Shown here: positions 1 through 9,236 of the stretch, one piece after another
Numbering within the stretch: the stretch's first letter is position 1
How the letters are laid out: each line of letters opens with the position of its first letter
Assembly (NCBI RefSeq): GCF_022026395.1
Contig: NZ_CP041767.1
Coordinates: 3,876,501 to 3,940,500 of the forward strand
Reading direction: 5' to 3'
Source: Brevibacillus brevis
GTDB lineage: Bacteria; Bacillota; Bacilli; Brevibacillales; Brevibacillaceae
Length of the DNA stretch: 64,000 bases
Program-made: the position numbers and the translations under genes
Notes under the pieces: generated by a model
The model's database searches: none
What the model was told of the DNA's origin: nothing
Seen by the model: only the letters and a program-made list of their open reading frames with translations

Positions 1-486
1 CCAACGATACTTATATGTTTCATATTACTGGTTTCGCGCAAAAAAGCCAATACGTCATTGGGACTAAGCCCAAATTTTGTCTCTTCACCGGATATATTGA
101 TCTGTAAAAAGCATTTTACGACATGATCCAGCGCTTCACCGCGTCGATTTAGCTCCTGTGCCAAAGAAAGTCTGTCCAGAGAATGGATGTACGGGAATCT
201 TCCTACGACTTCTTTTGCCTTATTCGTCTGGAGGTGCCCGATAAAATGCCAGATCCCTTTATCGCCGTGTAGCTCGTGCTTCGGCAGGGCATCCTGCACG
301 CGATTTTCCCCGATATTCTCAACGCCTACAGCGAGCAAGTCCCCAATGGCATCTGCGTCGACATACTTGGTCACGGCAATAATTTTTACTTCCTCACGTT
401 TGCGGTTCGCCCGATCGCAAGCAGCCTGAATTCTTGCCTCGATGGATTGCAGTCGTTCTTTTAACAATTCTTGTTCCTTGGTCATA
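1..486 (-). CDS. ylmE: YggS/YlmE family pyridoxal-phosphate homeostasis protein (C-terminus cut by window edge)
   Basis: This family binds pyridoxal 5'-phosphate through a lysine and keeps the free cofactor and amino-acid pools balanced; no enzymatic reaction is established. About 162 codons are present. The AVTKYVDADA segment holds the likely PLP lysine, followed by the family motifs GENRVQDA and WHFIGHLQTNKAK. The ATG at 486 follows the pgeF stop by 19 bases, so it is co-transcribed with pgeF as in the B. subtilis ylm genes. The rest of the gene lies left of position 1. Confidence 0.93.
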
Positions 487-505
487 ACGAACCCTTCCCT
501 TTCTT

Positions 506-1336
506 CTATAGGTTTTCCTTCCAGCCGATATAAGAAGCCATGCGCCCGGTAGTTCCTTGTATTCCGGCTTCCTTGCGATGAGAGAAAAACAAGTCTGTTC
601 TGCAGCTTGTACACCAATTCGTGGCTAAAATATTCCAAGAAGAAATTCCTGCTTCGAGCAATATCGCTGTGTTCAGTTGACGAAGGTCCAGCATATACCG
701 ATCCCCTGTGGTAGAGATCACTGCTTTTTCCCAATTGCCTGCACAAGTGCGTACCTGCGTCATGATTCGCTCATCAACTTCATAGCAACAGCCGCCAATG
801 GATGGACCAATTGCGACGAGAATGTCCTCTGGCTTTGCTTGATAGTGCTTCGTCATTGCCTTCACCATTTCCTCGGCAATACGGCCCACTGTCCCCTTCC
901 AGCCTGCGTGTGCAAGTCCGATTGCACCTGATTGGGGGGCTAAAAAATAGAGGGGAACACAATCCGCGTAAAACGAGGTCAGCATGACTCCTTTTTCAAG
1001 AGTAAACAAACCATCTGTTGCAGATATGACGTCCTCCAGACTTTCTTTTCCCGCACCGCCTGCTGTAACCTGGCATACCTGATTACCATGCACTTGATCG
1101 GCGCATGTCCACGCCGAAAATGACATCCCGACTTGTTCTGCCAGCTTGCGTCTATTGGCTACCACGTTCGCAGATTCATCACCCACATGCAGCCCCATAT
1201 TAAAAGACCCGTACGGTTGTTCACTTTCCCCGCCTGAGCGAATAGTAAACCCCGCCACTAATCCAGGAAATTGATGCTCCCACTCTGTTAACGATAAGAT
1301 TGACTTATCCTCTACCCTGACAAATGGTTCTCTCAT
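506..1336 (-). CDS. pgeF: Peptidoglycan editing factor PgeF (YlmD/YfiH laccase-domain protein)
   Basis: The 276-residue protein belongs to the multicopper-polyphenol-oxidase-like YfiH family. In other bacteria this family removes peptidoglycan precursors that carry a wrong residue at position 1 of the stem peptide. The family signature is visible: ADQVHGNQV, then TSFYADCVPLYFL with the conserved Asp-Cys, GLAHAGWKGTVG, and GPSIGGCCYEV. The ATG follows a GGAAGGTG ribosome site by five bases. The neighbours ylmC and ylmE match the B. subtilis order downstream of sigG. The older laccase label is probably wrong as a physiological role. Confidence 0.93.
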   Translation of the reverse strand: MREPFVRVEDKSILSLTEWEHQFPGLVAGFTIRSGGESEQPYGSFNMGLHVGDESANVVANRRKLAEQVGMSFSAWTCADQVHGNQVCQVTAGGAGKESLEDVISATDGLFTLEKGVMLTSFYADCVPLYFLAPQSGAIGLAHAGWKGTVGRIAEEMVKAMTKHYQAKPEDILVAIGPSIGGCCYEVDERIMTQVRTCAGNWEKAVISTTGDRYMLDLRQLNTAILLEAGISSWNILATNWCTSCRTDLFFSHRKEAGIQGTTGRMASYIGWKENL

Positions 1337-1384
1337 GTTGTCACCTTCCTCATATGGCTAATCATACCATAGCCGAAAAGAAAA

Positions 1385-1407
1385 GAAAGGCTATCCGTGC
1401 CTTTCTC
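1385..1407 (-). terminator. Possible terminator after ylmC
   Basis: On the minus strand GAAAGG and CCTTTC flank a nine-base loop and are followed by a pyrimidine-rich TTTTCTTTTC run. The stem is short, so read-through into pgeF is likely. Confidence 0.4.
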
Positions 1408-1418
1408 CCTTTACTCCG

Positions 1419-1697
1419 TTAGTATTCATCTCCACCTGAAGTTTTTACTTCAACTTTAAGTGCTTCTTCCATCCGAACAAGCACCACATCTTTCCCGATC
1501 TTCACAATATTGCGCCAAGGAATGACGTAATCGTTCCCGGCAGAAAAGAAGCCGAGAAACTTGCCTGGTCCCGGTACGACGATAGCCTCTACGCGCCCGT
1601 GACGCAGATCGATCTCCAAATCTGAAATTTGCCCAAGCCGTTTCCCATCAAGAATATTCACCACTTCTTTGGTCTGGAAGTCAGAGATTTTTACCAT
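1419..1697 (-). CDS. ylmC: YlmC/YmxH family PRC-barrel sporulation protein
   Basis: The 92-residue protein is a single PRC-barrel domain. The N-terminus (VKISDFQTKEVVNILDGKRLG) and the core GQISDLEIDLRHGRVEAIVVPG match the YlmC/YmxH family, which spore formers carry beside sigG. The molecular role is unknown; PRC barrels usually bind RNA or protein partners. An AAGGTGAGG ribosome site precedes the ATG. It lies between sigG and pgeF. The ylmA ATPase gene that sits here in B. subtilis is absent. Confidence 0.88.
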   Translation of the reverse strand: MVKISDFQTKEVVNILDGKRLGQISDLEIDLRHGRVEAIVVPGPGKFLGFFSAGNDYVIPWRNIVKIGKDVVLVRMEEALKVEVKTSGGDEY

Positions 1698-1808
1698 TCT
1701 TCCTCACCTTCTTTTCTCCGTTACTTACAGTATATGAGTCCAAAGAGGAATATGTCCGCTTCTTTGCCAAAAAGTAAGTCGATTGAAAACGAATGCTTCC
1801 GCTCGTAC

Positions 1809-1839
1809 AAAAAACCCGAACGGTACAAGACCGCCGGGT
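1809..1839 (-). terminator. Rho-independent terminator after sigG
   Basis: On the minus strand ACCCG-G-CGGT pairs with ACCG-TT-CGGGT around a five-base loop, and a run of six T follows. It separates the sporulation sigma genes from the ylm genes. Confidence 0.7.
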
Positions 1840-1857
1840 CACCTATGTGGTTTCTCA

Positions 1858-2637
1858 TTACGATTGAACGTGCTTTTGCATATGGGCAATTGCCGCTTTT
1901 TCTAATCGGGAGACCTGTGCCTGTGAAATACCGATTTCCTCTGCTACTTCCATCTGCGTTTTTCCTTCGTAAAAGCGCATGGATAATATCATTTTTTCTC
2001 GGTCACCTAGCCGCTGCATTCCCTCACGAAGCGCAATTTCCTCGACCCACGTGACATCTTTGTTCTTCTCGTCACTAATCTGATCCATGACATAAATCGG
2101 ATCGCCACCATCCTGATAAATCGGTTCAAACAATGAAACCGGATCCTGGATCGCATCGAGTGCAAACACGACATCTTCTTTGGCTACGTTCAATTCCTGA
2201 GAAATCTCGATAATGGTAGGCTCTCGCGAATGTTTGTTGGTCAGATTGTCACGCACCTGCAAGGCCTTGTACGCGATATCTCGCAAAGAACGGGAAACGC
2301 GAATCGGATTGTTGTCCCGTAAATAGCGTCGAATTTCTCCGATGATCATTGGTACGGCATACGTGGAAAACTTCACATTTTGCCCGAGATCAAAGTTGTC
2401 GATCGCTTTCATCAACCCGATGCAGCCCACTTGAAACAAGTCATCCACGAACTCCCCGCGATTGTTGAACCGTTGGATTACGCTCAGCACCAGTCGCAAG
2501 TTGCCGTTGACCAGCTTTTCGCGGGCTGCCAACTCCCCACTTTGCAGGCGCTCAAACAATTCCCGCATCTCTTTGTTTGTCAACACCGGAAGCTTGGAGG
2601 TATCTACCCCGCATATCTCTACCTTATTGCGCGTCAC
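1858..2637 (-). CDS. sigG: RNA polymerase sporulation sigma factor SigG
   Basis: Late forespore-specific sigma factor. The 259-residue product aligns along its whole length with B. subtilis SigG, starting TRNKVEICGVDTSKLPVL. Region 2 contains GNLRLVLSVIQRF and DDLFQVGCIGLMKAIDNFD, and region 4.2 contains QMEVAEEIGISQAQVSRLEK. The start is a GTG at 2637 after GAGGAGGG; the reading frame stays open upstream, but that stretch is leader and is not conserved. B. subtilis sigG also starts with GTG. It is the last of the three genes spoIIGA-sigE-sigG and probably also has its own promoter after the sigE stop. Confidence 0.97.
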   Translation of the reverse strand: MTRNKVEICGVDTSKLPVLTNKEMRELFERLQSGELAAREKLVNGNLRLVLSVIQRFNNRGEFVDDLFQVGCIGLMKAIDNFDLGQNVKFSTYAVPMIIGEIRRYLRDNNPIRVSRSLRDIAYKALQVRDNLTNKHSREPTIIEISQELNVAKEDVVFALDAIQDPVSLFEPIYQDGGDPIYVMDQISDEKNKDVTWVEEIALREGMQRLGDREKMILSMRFYEGKTQMEVAEEIGISQAQVSRLEKAAIAHMQKHVQS

Positions 2638-2740
2638 GTCTTTCCCTCCTCGAAGCAAGAAAAAAGTCCCTAACCCGGTTGTCTTGAAAGGCCGCGTAAC
2701 TGACGCGTAGCCGACCAAGAAGGTGGCAAAAACCACCATC
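2638..2740 (-). promoter_or_regulatory. sigG mRNA leader with three possible hairpins, one covering the ribosome site
   Basis: In the minus-strand RNA three foldbacks can be drawn. GGTGG pairs with CCACC at 2722-2738. CGCGT pairs with ACGCG, with GGC/GCC outside, at 2690-2712. A U-rich run (2658-2666) can pair with GAGGAGGGA (2644-2652) around a five-base loop. The third is nine continuous pairs but five are G-U wobbles; it would mask the Shine-Dalgarno sequence. A leader structure and GTG start that dampen sigG translation are described in B. subtilis, from memory; the function here is inferred. Confidence 0.45.
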
Positions 2741-2756
2741 TGTTTCGGTTTAGGAA

Positions 2757-2785
2757 CAGTATCCCCCCAAGCTGGGAAAATATGC
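2757..2785 (-). promoter_or_regulatory. Candidate SigF/SigG promoter for sigG
   Basis: Immediately after the sigE stop the minus strand reads GCATA, 17 bases, then GATACTG. The -35 fits the SigF/SigG pattern well; the -10 matches the SigG pattern at five of seven positions and SigF less well. sigG is transcribed by SigF and then by itself in B. subtilis, so position and sequence agree, but the match is imperfect. Confidence 0.4.
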
Positions 2786-2786
2786 G

Positions 2787-3509
2787 TTAGACCATCTTGT
2801 TGAATTCTTTTCGCAACCGTTTTATAATTCGCTTTTCCAAACGGGAAATATACGACTGTGAGATACCCAACAAATCCGCAACATCCTTTTGTGTCTTTTC
2901 CTCTTCTCCTGCTAAGCCGAAGCGCAGCTCCATGATAATTCTCTCGCGGTCAGACAGTTTATCCAGTGCTTTTTTCAGCAGCTTTCGATCCACTTGGTCC
3001 TCGATGTTTTTATAGATCGTGTCATTCTCCGTACCCAAAACATCTGAGAGCAACAGTTCATTGCCGTCCCAGTCAATGTTAAGCGGTTCATCAAAAGATA
3101 CCTCTGAGCGAATTTTATTATTGCGGCGAAGATACATGAGGATTTCGTTTTCAATACAACGAGAAGCATATGTTGCCAGCTTGATGTTCTTGTCTGGATC
3201 AAAGGTATTCACTGCCTTGATCAAGCCGATGGTGCCAATGCTGACCAAGTCCTCAATGTTAATTCCCGTATTCTCAAACTTGCGGGCGATGTAAACGACC
3301 AGACGAAGATTGCGTTCAATCAACATACCGCGGACAGCCGGATCACCGGACGGAAGTCGTCCGAGCAGCAGCTCCTCTTCTTCTCTGGTCAACGGTGGAG
3401 GCAATGCTTCACTCCCGCCAATATAATAGACTTCTTCGGCGCGTACACCAAGCCAGAGCAAGATTCGGTACCAGGTCAACTGGAGTTGTAGGCGAAGTTT
3501 TACATACAT
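2787..3509 (-). CDS. sigE: RNA polymerase sporulation sigma factor SigE (pro-protein)
   Basis: Early mother-cell sigma factor, made as an inactive precursor that SpoIIGA cleaves. The 240 residues match B. subtilis pro-SigE. The pro-sequence (about residues 1-28) has the amphipathic [15 protein letters not shown], followed by the cleavage-site region [15 protein letters not shown]. Region 2 contains [27 protein letters not shown], and region 4 ends with [25 protein letters not shown]. The gene starts two bases after the spoIIGA stop, which suggests translational coupling of the sigma factor and its protease. Confidence 0.98.
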   Translation of the reverse strand: MYVKLRLQLQLTWYRILLWLGVRAEEVYYIGGSEALPPPLTREEEELLLGRLPSGDPAVRGMLIERNLRLVVYIARKFENTGINIEDLVSIGTIGLIKAVNTFDPDKNIKLATYASRCIENEILMYLRRNNKIRSEVSFDEPLNIDWDGNELLLSDVLGTENDTIYKNIEDQVDRKLLKKALDKLSDRERIIMELRFGLAGEEEKTQKDVADLLGISQSYISRLEKRIIKRLRKEFNKMV

Positions 3510-3511
3510 GA

Positions 3512-4477
3512 TTAGCCCTCCTGTTTGAGAATAAAGGTTGATTCTTCCGCTTCATAAGTTTCCATCATGGCTGGGTGCACGATGGCCTGATACTTACCGT
3601 CAGCGGCCAATGGGATGGGGTTAAGCCCGATCAGCACCCGTTCTGTTTCAAAACGAATCCCATCTTGCACGACCATGACATGGTCTGGTTTGATTGCGAG
3701 TAAAAAATCCATCCCTCTTGACACGCTGCGATACGGGATCAAGCGTACCCGCGACTGCCATTCCAGCGGCAGATGGTCCCAAGATCCGTCCAGCTTCTCC
3801 CACACTCCACCGTTTTCATCGGCTTGTCGGAGAAGCGACGGCGGAAGCAAATGTGCGAACATGCGATTTTCCATTATCATGACGGGTATGCGTGTAATCG
3901 GTTCGTGGAGCTGGTTTCCTGTATCCACAAGTCCACGGCAAATGACTTTTTCCCCAGCTAACGTAACGACGACATCAACGAGAAAGGTTTCGATTCTTCG
4001 CGGCTCCTGAATCGCGCGGTAGCTCCTTTTCCCGAGGAAAAAGATCAGGATAAACCCAATCAAAACAATCGCCAAAGTAGGCTTGAACCCAACGCCAAAT
4101 CCATCATTATGCGTGACAACCAGTCCATTTACAATTTCACTCTGCGGTGCCAAAAAATACTGTAGCCCAAGCACTCCTCCTCCGAACACAAATGCGACAA
4201 AGTAAAAAATGATCAAGTTTTGCGCAAAAGACAACAACCTCCTATTCCCAAAAGCAATCCACAGCATGATGACAGAAAAGAGCAGTTTGACCCACCATTG
4301 ATACATCGGAGAAAACACAGGAAAAAAGAAAAAGACCAGATACGCGGAGCCAAACAGGGAGGCAAGTATCATTCTCCACCACACCATGCGCTCTTTACGA
4401 AAATAAGCAGTAAACCAGAGTAACAAGGTATCAATAGCTACATTCAGGAGTAGAATGATATCAAGATACACAACCAC
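3512..4477 (-). CDS. spoIIGA: Sigma-E processing peptidase SpoIIGA
   Basis: Membrane-embedded aspartic protease that cuts the pro-sequence from SigE at the septum after a forespore signal (SpoIIR). The N-terminal half (about residues 1-150) holds five hydrophobic segments. The C-terminal half is the protease domain, with the catalytic aspartate at residue 185 in [12 protein letters not shown]. Length (321 residues) is normal for the family. The start is taken as GTG 4477 after GAGGGGG; a second GTG two codons on is possible. It forms the spoIIG operon with sigE. Confidence 0.95.
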   Translation of the reverse strand: MVVYLDIILLLNVAIDTLLLWFTAYFRKERMVWWRMILASLFGSAYLVFFFFPVFSPMYQWWVKLLFSVIMLWIAFGNRRLLSFAQNLIIFYFVAFVFGGGVLGLQYFLAPQSEIVNGLVVTHNDGFGVGFKPTLAIVLIGFILIFFLGKRSYRAIQEPRRIETFLVDVVVTLAGEKVICRGLVDTGNQLHEPITRIPVMIMENRMFAHLLPPSLLRQADENGGVWEKLDGSWDHLPLEWQSRVRLIPYRSVSRGMDFLLAIKPDHVMVVQDGIRFETERVLIGLNPIPLAADGKYQAIVHPAMMETYEAEESTFILKQEG

Positions 4478-4569
4478 TTGCTTTCCCCCTCATCTTCTGA
4501 CCGACTTGGCAGCAAGCATATGTCCTAGCAAAAATGGTAAATAGTAGGACGACTTCTATCAGTAAAAGC

Positions 4570-4602
4570 AGTATATATCAATGTGTATGTAAAGTCTGTC
4601 AA
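4570..4602 (-). promoter_or_regulatory. spoIIG promoter with long spacer (Spo0A-activated type)
   Basis: TTGACA (4597-4602) and TATACT (4570-4575) are separated by 21 bases on the minus strand, about 90 bases upstream of spoIIGA. The B. subtilis spoIIG promoter likewise has near-consensus hexamers and an over-long spacer and needs Spo0A. A TTGTCTAA at 4629-4636 differs from the 0A box at one position; that assignment is weak. Confidence 0.55.
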
Positions 4603-4656
4603 TTCTTGACGGTGTTTTTTTGGTTTTTTTGTCTAACATTTTTCAGCTAATCAACG

Positions 4657-4695
4657 AAAAAAAGCCTTGTCCCCACTGACGGGAACAAGGCTTTT
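4657..4695 (-). terminator. Terminator after ftsZ
   Basis: On the minus strand AAAAGCCTTGTTCCC and GGGACAAGGCTTTT form a long stem around a seven-base loop, ending in a T run. It closes the dcw transcription unit before spoIIGA. Confidence 0.9.
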
Positions 4696-4712
4696 GACAG
4701 TCGTTTTTCACT

Positions 4713-5861
4713 TTAGTTTTTGTTGCGGCGGCGATTGCGCAGGAATGCTGGAATATCCAGATTATCCAGGTTGCCCATGGAGAAGAAGGATTTGTCTTCC
4801 TCTTCTTCCTTCGCTCGGCTGTTATTCGTATTGGAAACTGGTGTCGGACGATTGCCAGGCGTATTGACCGCCTGTTGTTGACGGCGAGGGGCTTCCGGAG
4901 CCCGTTGAGCATGCTCAAAGCCTGTGGCAATAACTGTCACGACCAATTCATTCTTTAATTCCTCGTTAATCACAGCACCGAAAATCATATTCACATCTGG
5001 GTCCGATGCGGAAGCCACGATGTCTGCTGCTTCGTTTACTTCGTACAAGCTCAGGTTGGTACCGCCTGTAATGTTCATGAGAACACCGCGTGCACCATCA
5101 ATGGAAGTCTCGAGAAGTGGGCTGGAAATAGCACGGCGAGCAGCTTCAGCCGCACGATTCTCTCCGCTGCTTACACCGATTCCCATGAGAGCGGAACCAC
5201 GCTCAGTCATGATCGTCTTCACGTCAGCGAAGTCCAGGTTGATCAAGCCAGGTGTTGCAATCAAATCGGAAATACCTTGAACCCCTTGACGAAGAACGTT
5301 GTCTACTTCGCGGAATGCTTCGAGCATTGGCGTATTCTTATCAACGATTTCCAAAAGACGATCGTTAGGAATCACGATCAGTGTATCTACTTTTTCTTTC
5401 AAAGCAGAAATACCGATTTCACCGTGCTGGGAACGTCTGCGACCTTCAAAGGAGAACGGACGGGTTACTACACCAACTGTAAGAGCACCCATCTCCTTGG
5501 CGATCTCTGCAACAACAGGTGCTGCCCCTGTACCCGTACCACCGCCCATACCAGCCGTTACGAATACCATATCAGCTCCACGCAGAGCGTTCTCAATCAA
5601 ATCACGACTTTCTTCCGCTGCTTTTTTACCGATCTCAGGATTCGCACCTGCTCCCAATCCACGTGTCAGCTTTTCACCAATTTGCAGCTTCATATCGGCA
5701 TTAGAGAGTTGGAGTGCTTGCGCGTCAGTGTTCAAGGTGATGAACTCTACACCTTTCAACCCTCCTGCGATCATGCGGTTTACTGCGTTACTACCGCCGC
5801 CGCCGCAACCAATAACTTTAATTCGTGCAAAGGATTCCATATCCATATCAAATTCCAGCAT
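4713..5861 (-). CDS. ftsZ: Cell division protein FtsZ
   Basis: Tubulin-like GTPase that polymerises into the Z ring and recruits the divisome. The 382 residues begin [23 protein letters not shown]. The tubulin signature [15 protein letters not shown] is intact, and the synergy-loop residues are in the [11 protein letters not shown] region. A variable linker (about residues 315-360) leads to the conserved C-terminal peptide ending [14 protein letters not shown], the FtsA/SepF contact. ATG 5861 is chosen over an ATG six codons upstream because GGAGG stands nine bases before it and homologues start there. ftsA lies 126 bases upstream. Confidence 0.98.
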   Translation of the reverse strand: MLEFDMDMESFARIKVIGCGGGGSNAVNRMIAGGLKGVEFITLNTDAQALQLSNADMKLQIGEKLTRGLGAGANPEIGKKAAEESRDLIENALRGADMVFVTAGMGGGTGTGAAPVVAEIAKEMGALTVGVVTRPFSFEGRRRSQHGEIGISALKEKVDTLIVIPNDRLLEIVDKNTPMLEAFREVDNVLRQGVQGISDLIATPGLINLDFADVKTIMTERGSALMGIGVSSGENRAAEAARRAISSPLLETSIDGARGVLMNITGGTNLSLYEVNEAADIVASASDPDVNMIFGAVINEELKNELVVTVIATGFEHAQRAPEAPRRQQQAVNTPGNRPTPVSNTNNSRAKEEEEDKSFFSMGNLDNLDIPAFLRNRRRNKN

Positions 5862-5987
5862 ATTGCTAGTCCTCCCCAATTCAACATAAGAAAACTTCGT
5901 GGCTACAGAAGCCTGTCAACTAAACACAATGGAACGAATCGAAACCCGTCTTCGTCATTGTAGTTAAGCTCGATAAAGCGAACTCCA

Positions 5988-7244
5988 TTAAATAAATTCG
6001 CTAAACCAGTTTTTTACTTTTTCCATCAAACCGCCGCCTTCTGCTTTTGGCTTAGACGAAACAGTTTGCTTCTGAGTGCCCTTGAATGAGGGGGTGACGC
6101 GAATGCTGCGGCGCTCCATCAACTGCAAGGCATATTGAATCAAACCTACCCCGGTGGTGTAGGCAGGATCTCGCACTCCGATGTAATCAGGAATCGCAAT
6201 TCGAACAGGTGCGTCCAATTCTTCTTTTGCCAATTCCAACATGCCCGGCATAGCTACGGTACCACCCGTAAGAACATAGCCACCTGCAATTTCGTCGCGA
6301 TAGCCCAATTTGTATACAGCATCCTCGACTAATTGGAATATTTCCGCAGCGCGCGGCTCGATAATATTGGCCAAATCCACTTGCGTAAATTGTTTTTCGA
6401 CTTCACTGCCAATCCGGTTCACCTTGAACTTCACATCTTCGGATGCTTCGTCAATAAGGGCACAGCCGTTTTTGGTTTTCACACGATCTGCCACATCTGT
6501 ATGCGTTCGCAGTCCGAGTGAAATATCGCTCGTAATGTGGTCGCCACCGATGCCGATCACGGTGGTCGCTGCCAGTTTCCCCTGCTCGAATACACCGATC
6601 GTGGTAGAACCCGCACCGATGTCGACAAGAACGACACCCATATTTTTGTCATCTTTGGATAGAGCAACAGTGCTAGCCGCAAGCGGTTGCAAGAATATTC
6701 CAGCTACACGCAGATTGGTTCGTTGAGCACAGCGAACGATGTTATGTACGACCGTTTTCAACCCGGTCACAATGGTCCCTTCCATTTCCAGTCGGACACC
6801 AATCATCCCACGCGGGTCCTTAATACTCCCTTGTCCATCAACGATGTACTCCTTTGGGACTACCTCGATGATTTCACGGTCTGGAGGAATAGCCACGACC
6901 TTCGCTGCCTGAATTACGCGTTGAATATCTTCTTCTCGTATCTCACGGTCTTCGCTGGATACAGCGACAACCCCTTGGGTTTCATGCAGATCGATATGGT
7001 TTCCAGTGATCCCTACATACACTTCTTCGATTGAAACGCCAACCATGCGCTCTGCATGATCAACCGCTTCCCGGATGGCATGCACGGTTTGGTCGATGTC
7101 TACAATCACGCCCTTCTTGATGCCTTCTGAGTGTGATTGTCCGACGCCGATGATGTTGATGGAACCATTGTTGATCTCGCCAATCATGACGCGTACTTTG
7201 GATGTTCCAATGTCTAGGCTGACTATGAATTCATTGCTTACCAA
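5988..7244 (-). CDS. ftsA: Cell division protein FtsA
   Basis: Actin-like ATPase that tethers FtsZ to the membrane. The 418-residue protein opens with SLDIGTSKVRVMIGE (phosphate-1 loop), has VLVDIGAGSTTIGVF (phosphate 2) and GYVLTGGTVAMPG (adenosine motif). It ends in the amphipathic LMEKVKNWFSEFI, which fits the membrane-targeting helix. The start codon is TTG at 7244 behind GGGAGG; no other start in this frame fits. It is followed by ftsZ and preceded by sbp. Confidence 0.97.
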   Translation of the reverse strand: MVSNEFIVSLDIGTSKVRVMIGEINNGSINIIGVGQSHSEGIKKGVIVDIDQTVHAIREAVDHAERMVGVSIEEVYVGITGNHIDLHETQGVVAVSSEDREIREEDIQRVIQAAKVVAIPPDREIIEVVPKEYIVDGQGSIKDPRGMIGVRLEMEGTIVTGLKTVVHNIVRCAQRTNLRVAGIFLQPLAASTVALSKDDKNMGVVLVDIGAGSTTIGVFEQGKLAATTVIGIGGDHITSDISLGLRTHTDVADRVKTKNGCALIDEASEDVKFKVNRIGSEVEKQFTQVDLANIIEPRAAEIFQLVEDAVYKLGYRDEIAGGYVLTGGTVAMPGMLELAKEELDAPVRIAIPDYIGVRDPAYTTGVGLIQYALQLMERRSIRVTPSFKGTQKQTVSSKPKAEGGGLMEKVKNWFSEFI

Positions 7245-7386
7245 ACCTGTGACACCTCCCCTGCTACGTCTTTTTTCTTGCTAAAGTGAGAACACCTGCA
7301 TAAATTATTCCACACAGGACTACCATTCCCTTTTTTTCTTATTGATTTTTTGTAAAAAAATGACCATCTTCCCATTTTTCTTCGCG

Positions 7387-7734
7387 CTATTCTTGCTGAT
7401 TGATCCATTTGGATAGAACAATTCTCCTAATGACAGCGAGATTGTTGAACAACCGGACCCCGAAAGCCACGATCGCAGCCAAATACAGATCAATCCCCAA
7501 GAACCCTCCAATGAAGGCCAAGCCTGCTGCAAAAAGTGTGTTGAAAAAGAATCCAGACATGAAAATACGAACGTTAAAAGTACGCTCTAAAAACGAACGA
7601 ATCCCCCCAAAGATCGTATCCAATCCAGCCAAGAGGGCTATTGATAGATAGCTGCTATACTCCTGGGGCACACGCCAATCCAGCAGGAAGCCGACAACAA
7701 GACCGACAATCAGTCCGATAAGCGGGAGCCACAT
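7387..7734 (-). CDS. sbp: Small basic protein Sbp (DUF1290)
   Basis: A 115-residue membrane protein with three or four hydrophobic segments, for example LPLIGLIVGLVVGFLLDW and LYLAAIVAFGVRLFNNLAVI. It matches the Sbp/DUF1290 family found between ylxX and ftsA in Bacillales; the function is unknown. The ATG lies two bases after the ylxX stop region, so it belongs to the dcw transcription unit. Confidence 0.9.
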   Translation of the reverse strand: MWLPLIGLIVGLVVGFLLDWRVPQEYSSYLSIALLAGLDTIFGGIRSFLERTFNVRIFMSGFFFNTLFAAGLAFIGGFLGIDLYLAAIVAFGVRLFNNLAVIRRIVLSKWINQQE

Positions 7735-7736
7735 GG

Positions 7737-8495
7737 TTACGAATCTCCTTTTTGTTTCACAGGTTTCATAAATTGAATGACACGTGTTTCGTTATTCGCT
7801 GAAATCATCAGCTTGTCCCGTTTTTCTGCCAGCACCTTTTTATTCGCCAGCTGGAAGTTCTCCTCTACACCCTCCAGCTTCAATGCGGACAACAATACTT
7901 CAGGCTCCCCCAATGCTTTTATCTCATACGGAGCCCTGATCGTCCTGGTATCGATTTGGATGACGTCTCCCACATTGCGGATTGCAGTGGTAGCAATCAG
8001 TCGATGGCCATTAATGGAAACAGCTTGTGCTCCGTTTGCAAACAGGATATTTACCAACCAGCGCAAATCTTCATCGTCAATCGTATAGTCTCCTACAACA
8101 GGCACAGGCATATGTTCATCCAAAACTGGTTCTTCAGGCGTAGGGGCATCGACAACATCAATAACAATGCCTTCTCCCTCCATCCCTACCATACCAGCCA
8201 TCCGGCGAGTCCGTGCCAACTCCTCTTTCATAACGGAGATACTTTCATCTTCACTGAGGGAGGTTTCGTATTGGTAGTACAGCTGATTATACTTTGAAAT
8301 GTCTGCAAGCAGGTTTTTGTGTTTCTCCAGTTCTTTTTGCAACGTGGTCCGAAGTTCCGCGATGCTGCGAGACTCTTTATGCACAGGATGAAGACTGCTT
8401 CGTAATTGCACAGTCAACATCACACCTATGATAGCACTAATGATGGCAAGAATAAATGTGATTTTACGGCTTTTTTGTAACATAGGTAAACGCAT
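7737..8495 (-). CDS. ylxX: DUF881 family protein YlxX
   Basis: A 252-residue protein with one N-terminal membrane helix (about residues 10-28), a coiled-coil stretch (about 40-85) and a DUF881 domain containing VVGDYTIDDEDLRWLVNILFANGAQAVSING. The domain is predicted to face outward. It is a paralogue of the upstream gene and lies eight bases after it, in the order known from B. subtilis. Function is unknown. A second ATG four codons in has a slightly better-placed AAAAGG and could be the true start. Confidence 0.88.
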   Translation of the reverse strand: MRLPMLQKSRKITFILAIISAIIGVMLTVQLRSSLHPVHKESRSIAELRTTLQKELEKHKNLLADISKYNQLYYQYETSLSEDESISVMKEELARTRRMAGMVGMEGEGIVIDVVDAPTPEEPVLDEHMPVPVVGDYTIDDEDLRWLVNILFANGAQAVSINGHRLIATTAIRNVGDVIQIDTRTIRAPYEIKALGEPEVLLSALKLEGVEENFQLANKKVLAEKRDKLMISANNETRVIQFMKPVKQKGDS

Positions 8496-8503
8496 CCTTT
8501 TAT

Positions 8504-9214
8504 TTAGGAGTGTTTCGTTTTCGCGTCACCAACAAAGGCAGGCAGTTCAACCTTCTCTTTTTTGGCTACGCTTATTTGGACAAAGTCTTGCAAGGAGTGC
8601 AAAACACCTCCCGGCAAGTTCAAAGCACTGTCTAGTGTGTCGGGATTCCCTATCGCTGTTACTACGAATGGAGCGGCCGACTTGATGCCGTTTACGATGA
8701 TCGTAGGTCCAATGCAACGAATTTCGGAATTGCTCACCACACGCTGCCCATTAATGCTGATGGCCTCTGCTCCTGCTGCACGCAGTTCATTGACGACCAG
8801 ACGTACATCCTGCTCATGCACGATGTAGTTCGCGATGTCTGCGCTGTTCGCTGCATTCTGGCTATCCTGCATCGTTATGACGATACCCGGTCCTTCGACA
8901 GCGACTACCCCTGCCAACATCCGCGCTGCATCCAGTTGACTGAGTGTATCAGCAGCCTCCGATTTGCGCTCCGCCATCGCCTCTTCCACTTTTCCCACCT
9001 GACGCTGCAAATCGAGCAGTTGACTTTCCAGATGCCGATTTTGCTCCTTCTCAGCCAAAATCCGATCATTCAATTGCGTTTCCTGTTGGAACAGCTGATC
9101 ATTCATCCGTTCTTTGCGCGTAAGCTTGTTCGTTTCGAAGGAAGTGGCCACTAGAAAGCCGGTAGAAAACGTCACGATGGTTAAATACAAATGAAATTTG
9201 CGACGACGACTCAT
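8504..9214 (-). CDS. ylxW: DUF881 family protein YlxW
   Basis: A 236-residue paralogue of YlxX with the same layout: basic N-terminus (SRRRKFHLYL), one membrane helix, a coiled coil (about residues 40-95), then DUF881 with YIVHEQDVRLVVNELRAAGAEAISING and VVTAIGNPDTLDSALNLPGG. AAAGGGGA precedes the ATG. Lying between divIB and ylxX, it may act at the divisome or in the cell envelope, but no role is established. Confidence 0.88.
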   Translation of the reverse strand: MSRRRKFHLYLTIVTFSTGFLVATSFETNKLTRKERMNDQLFQQETQLNDRILAEKEQNRHLESQLLDLQRQVGKVEEAMAERKSEAADTLSQLDAARMLAGVVAVEGPGIVITMQDSQNAANSADIANYIVHEQDVRLVVNELRAAGAEAISINGQRVVSNSEIRCIGPTIIVNGIKSAAPFVVTAIGNPDTLDSALNLPGGVLHSLQDFVQISVAKKEKVELPAFVGDAKTKHS

Positions 9215-9236
9215 TGTCTACTTTCCCCTTTTTCAT

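Noticed and set aside
5277-5963. Plus-strand open frames of 228 and 196 codons
   Set aside because: Both mirror ftsZ and its upstream region and have no start signals.
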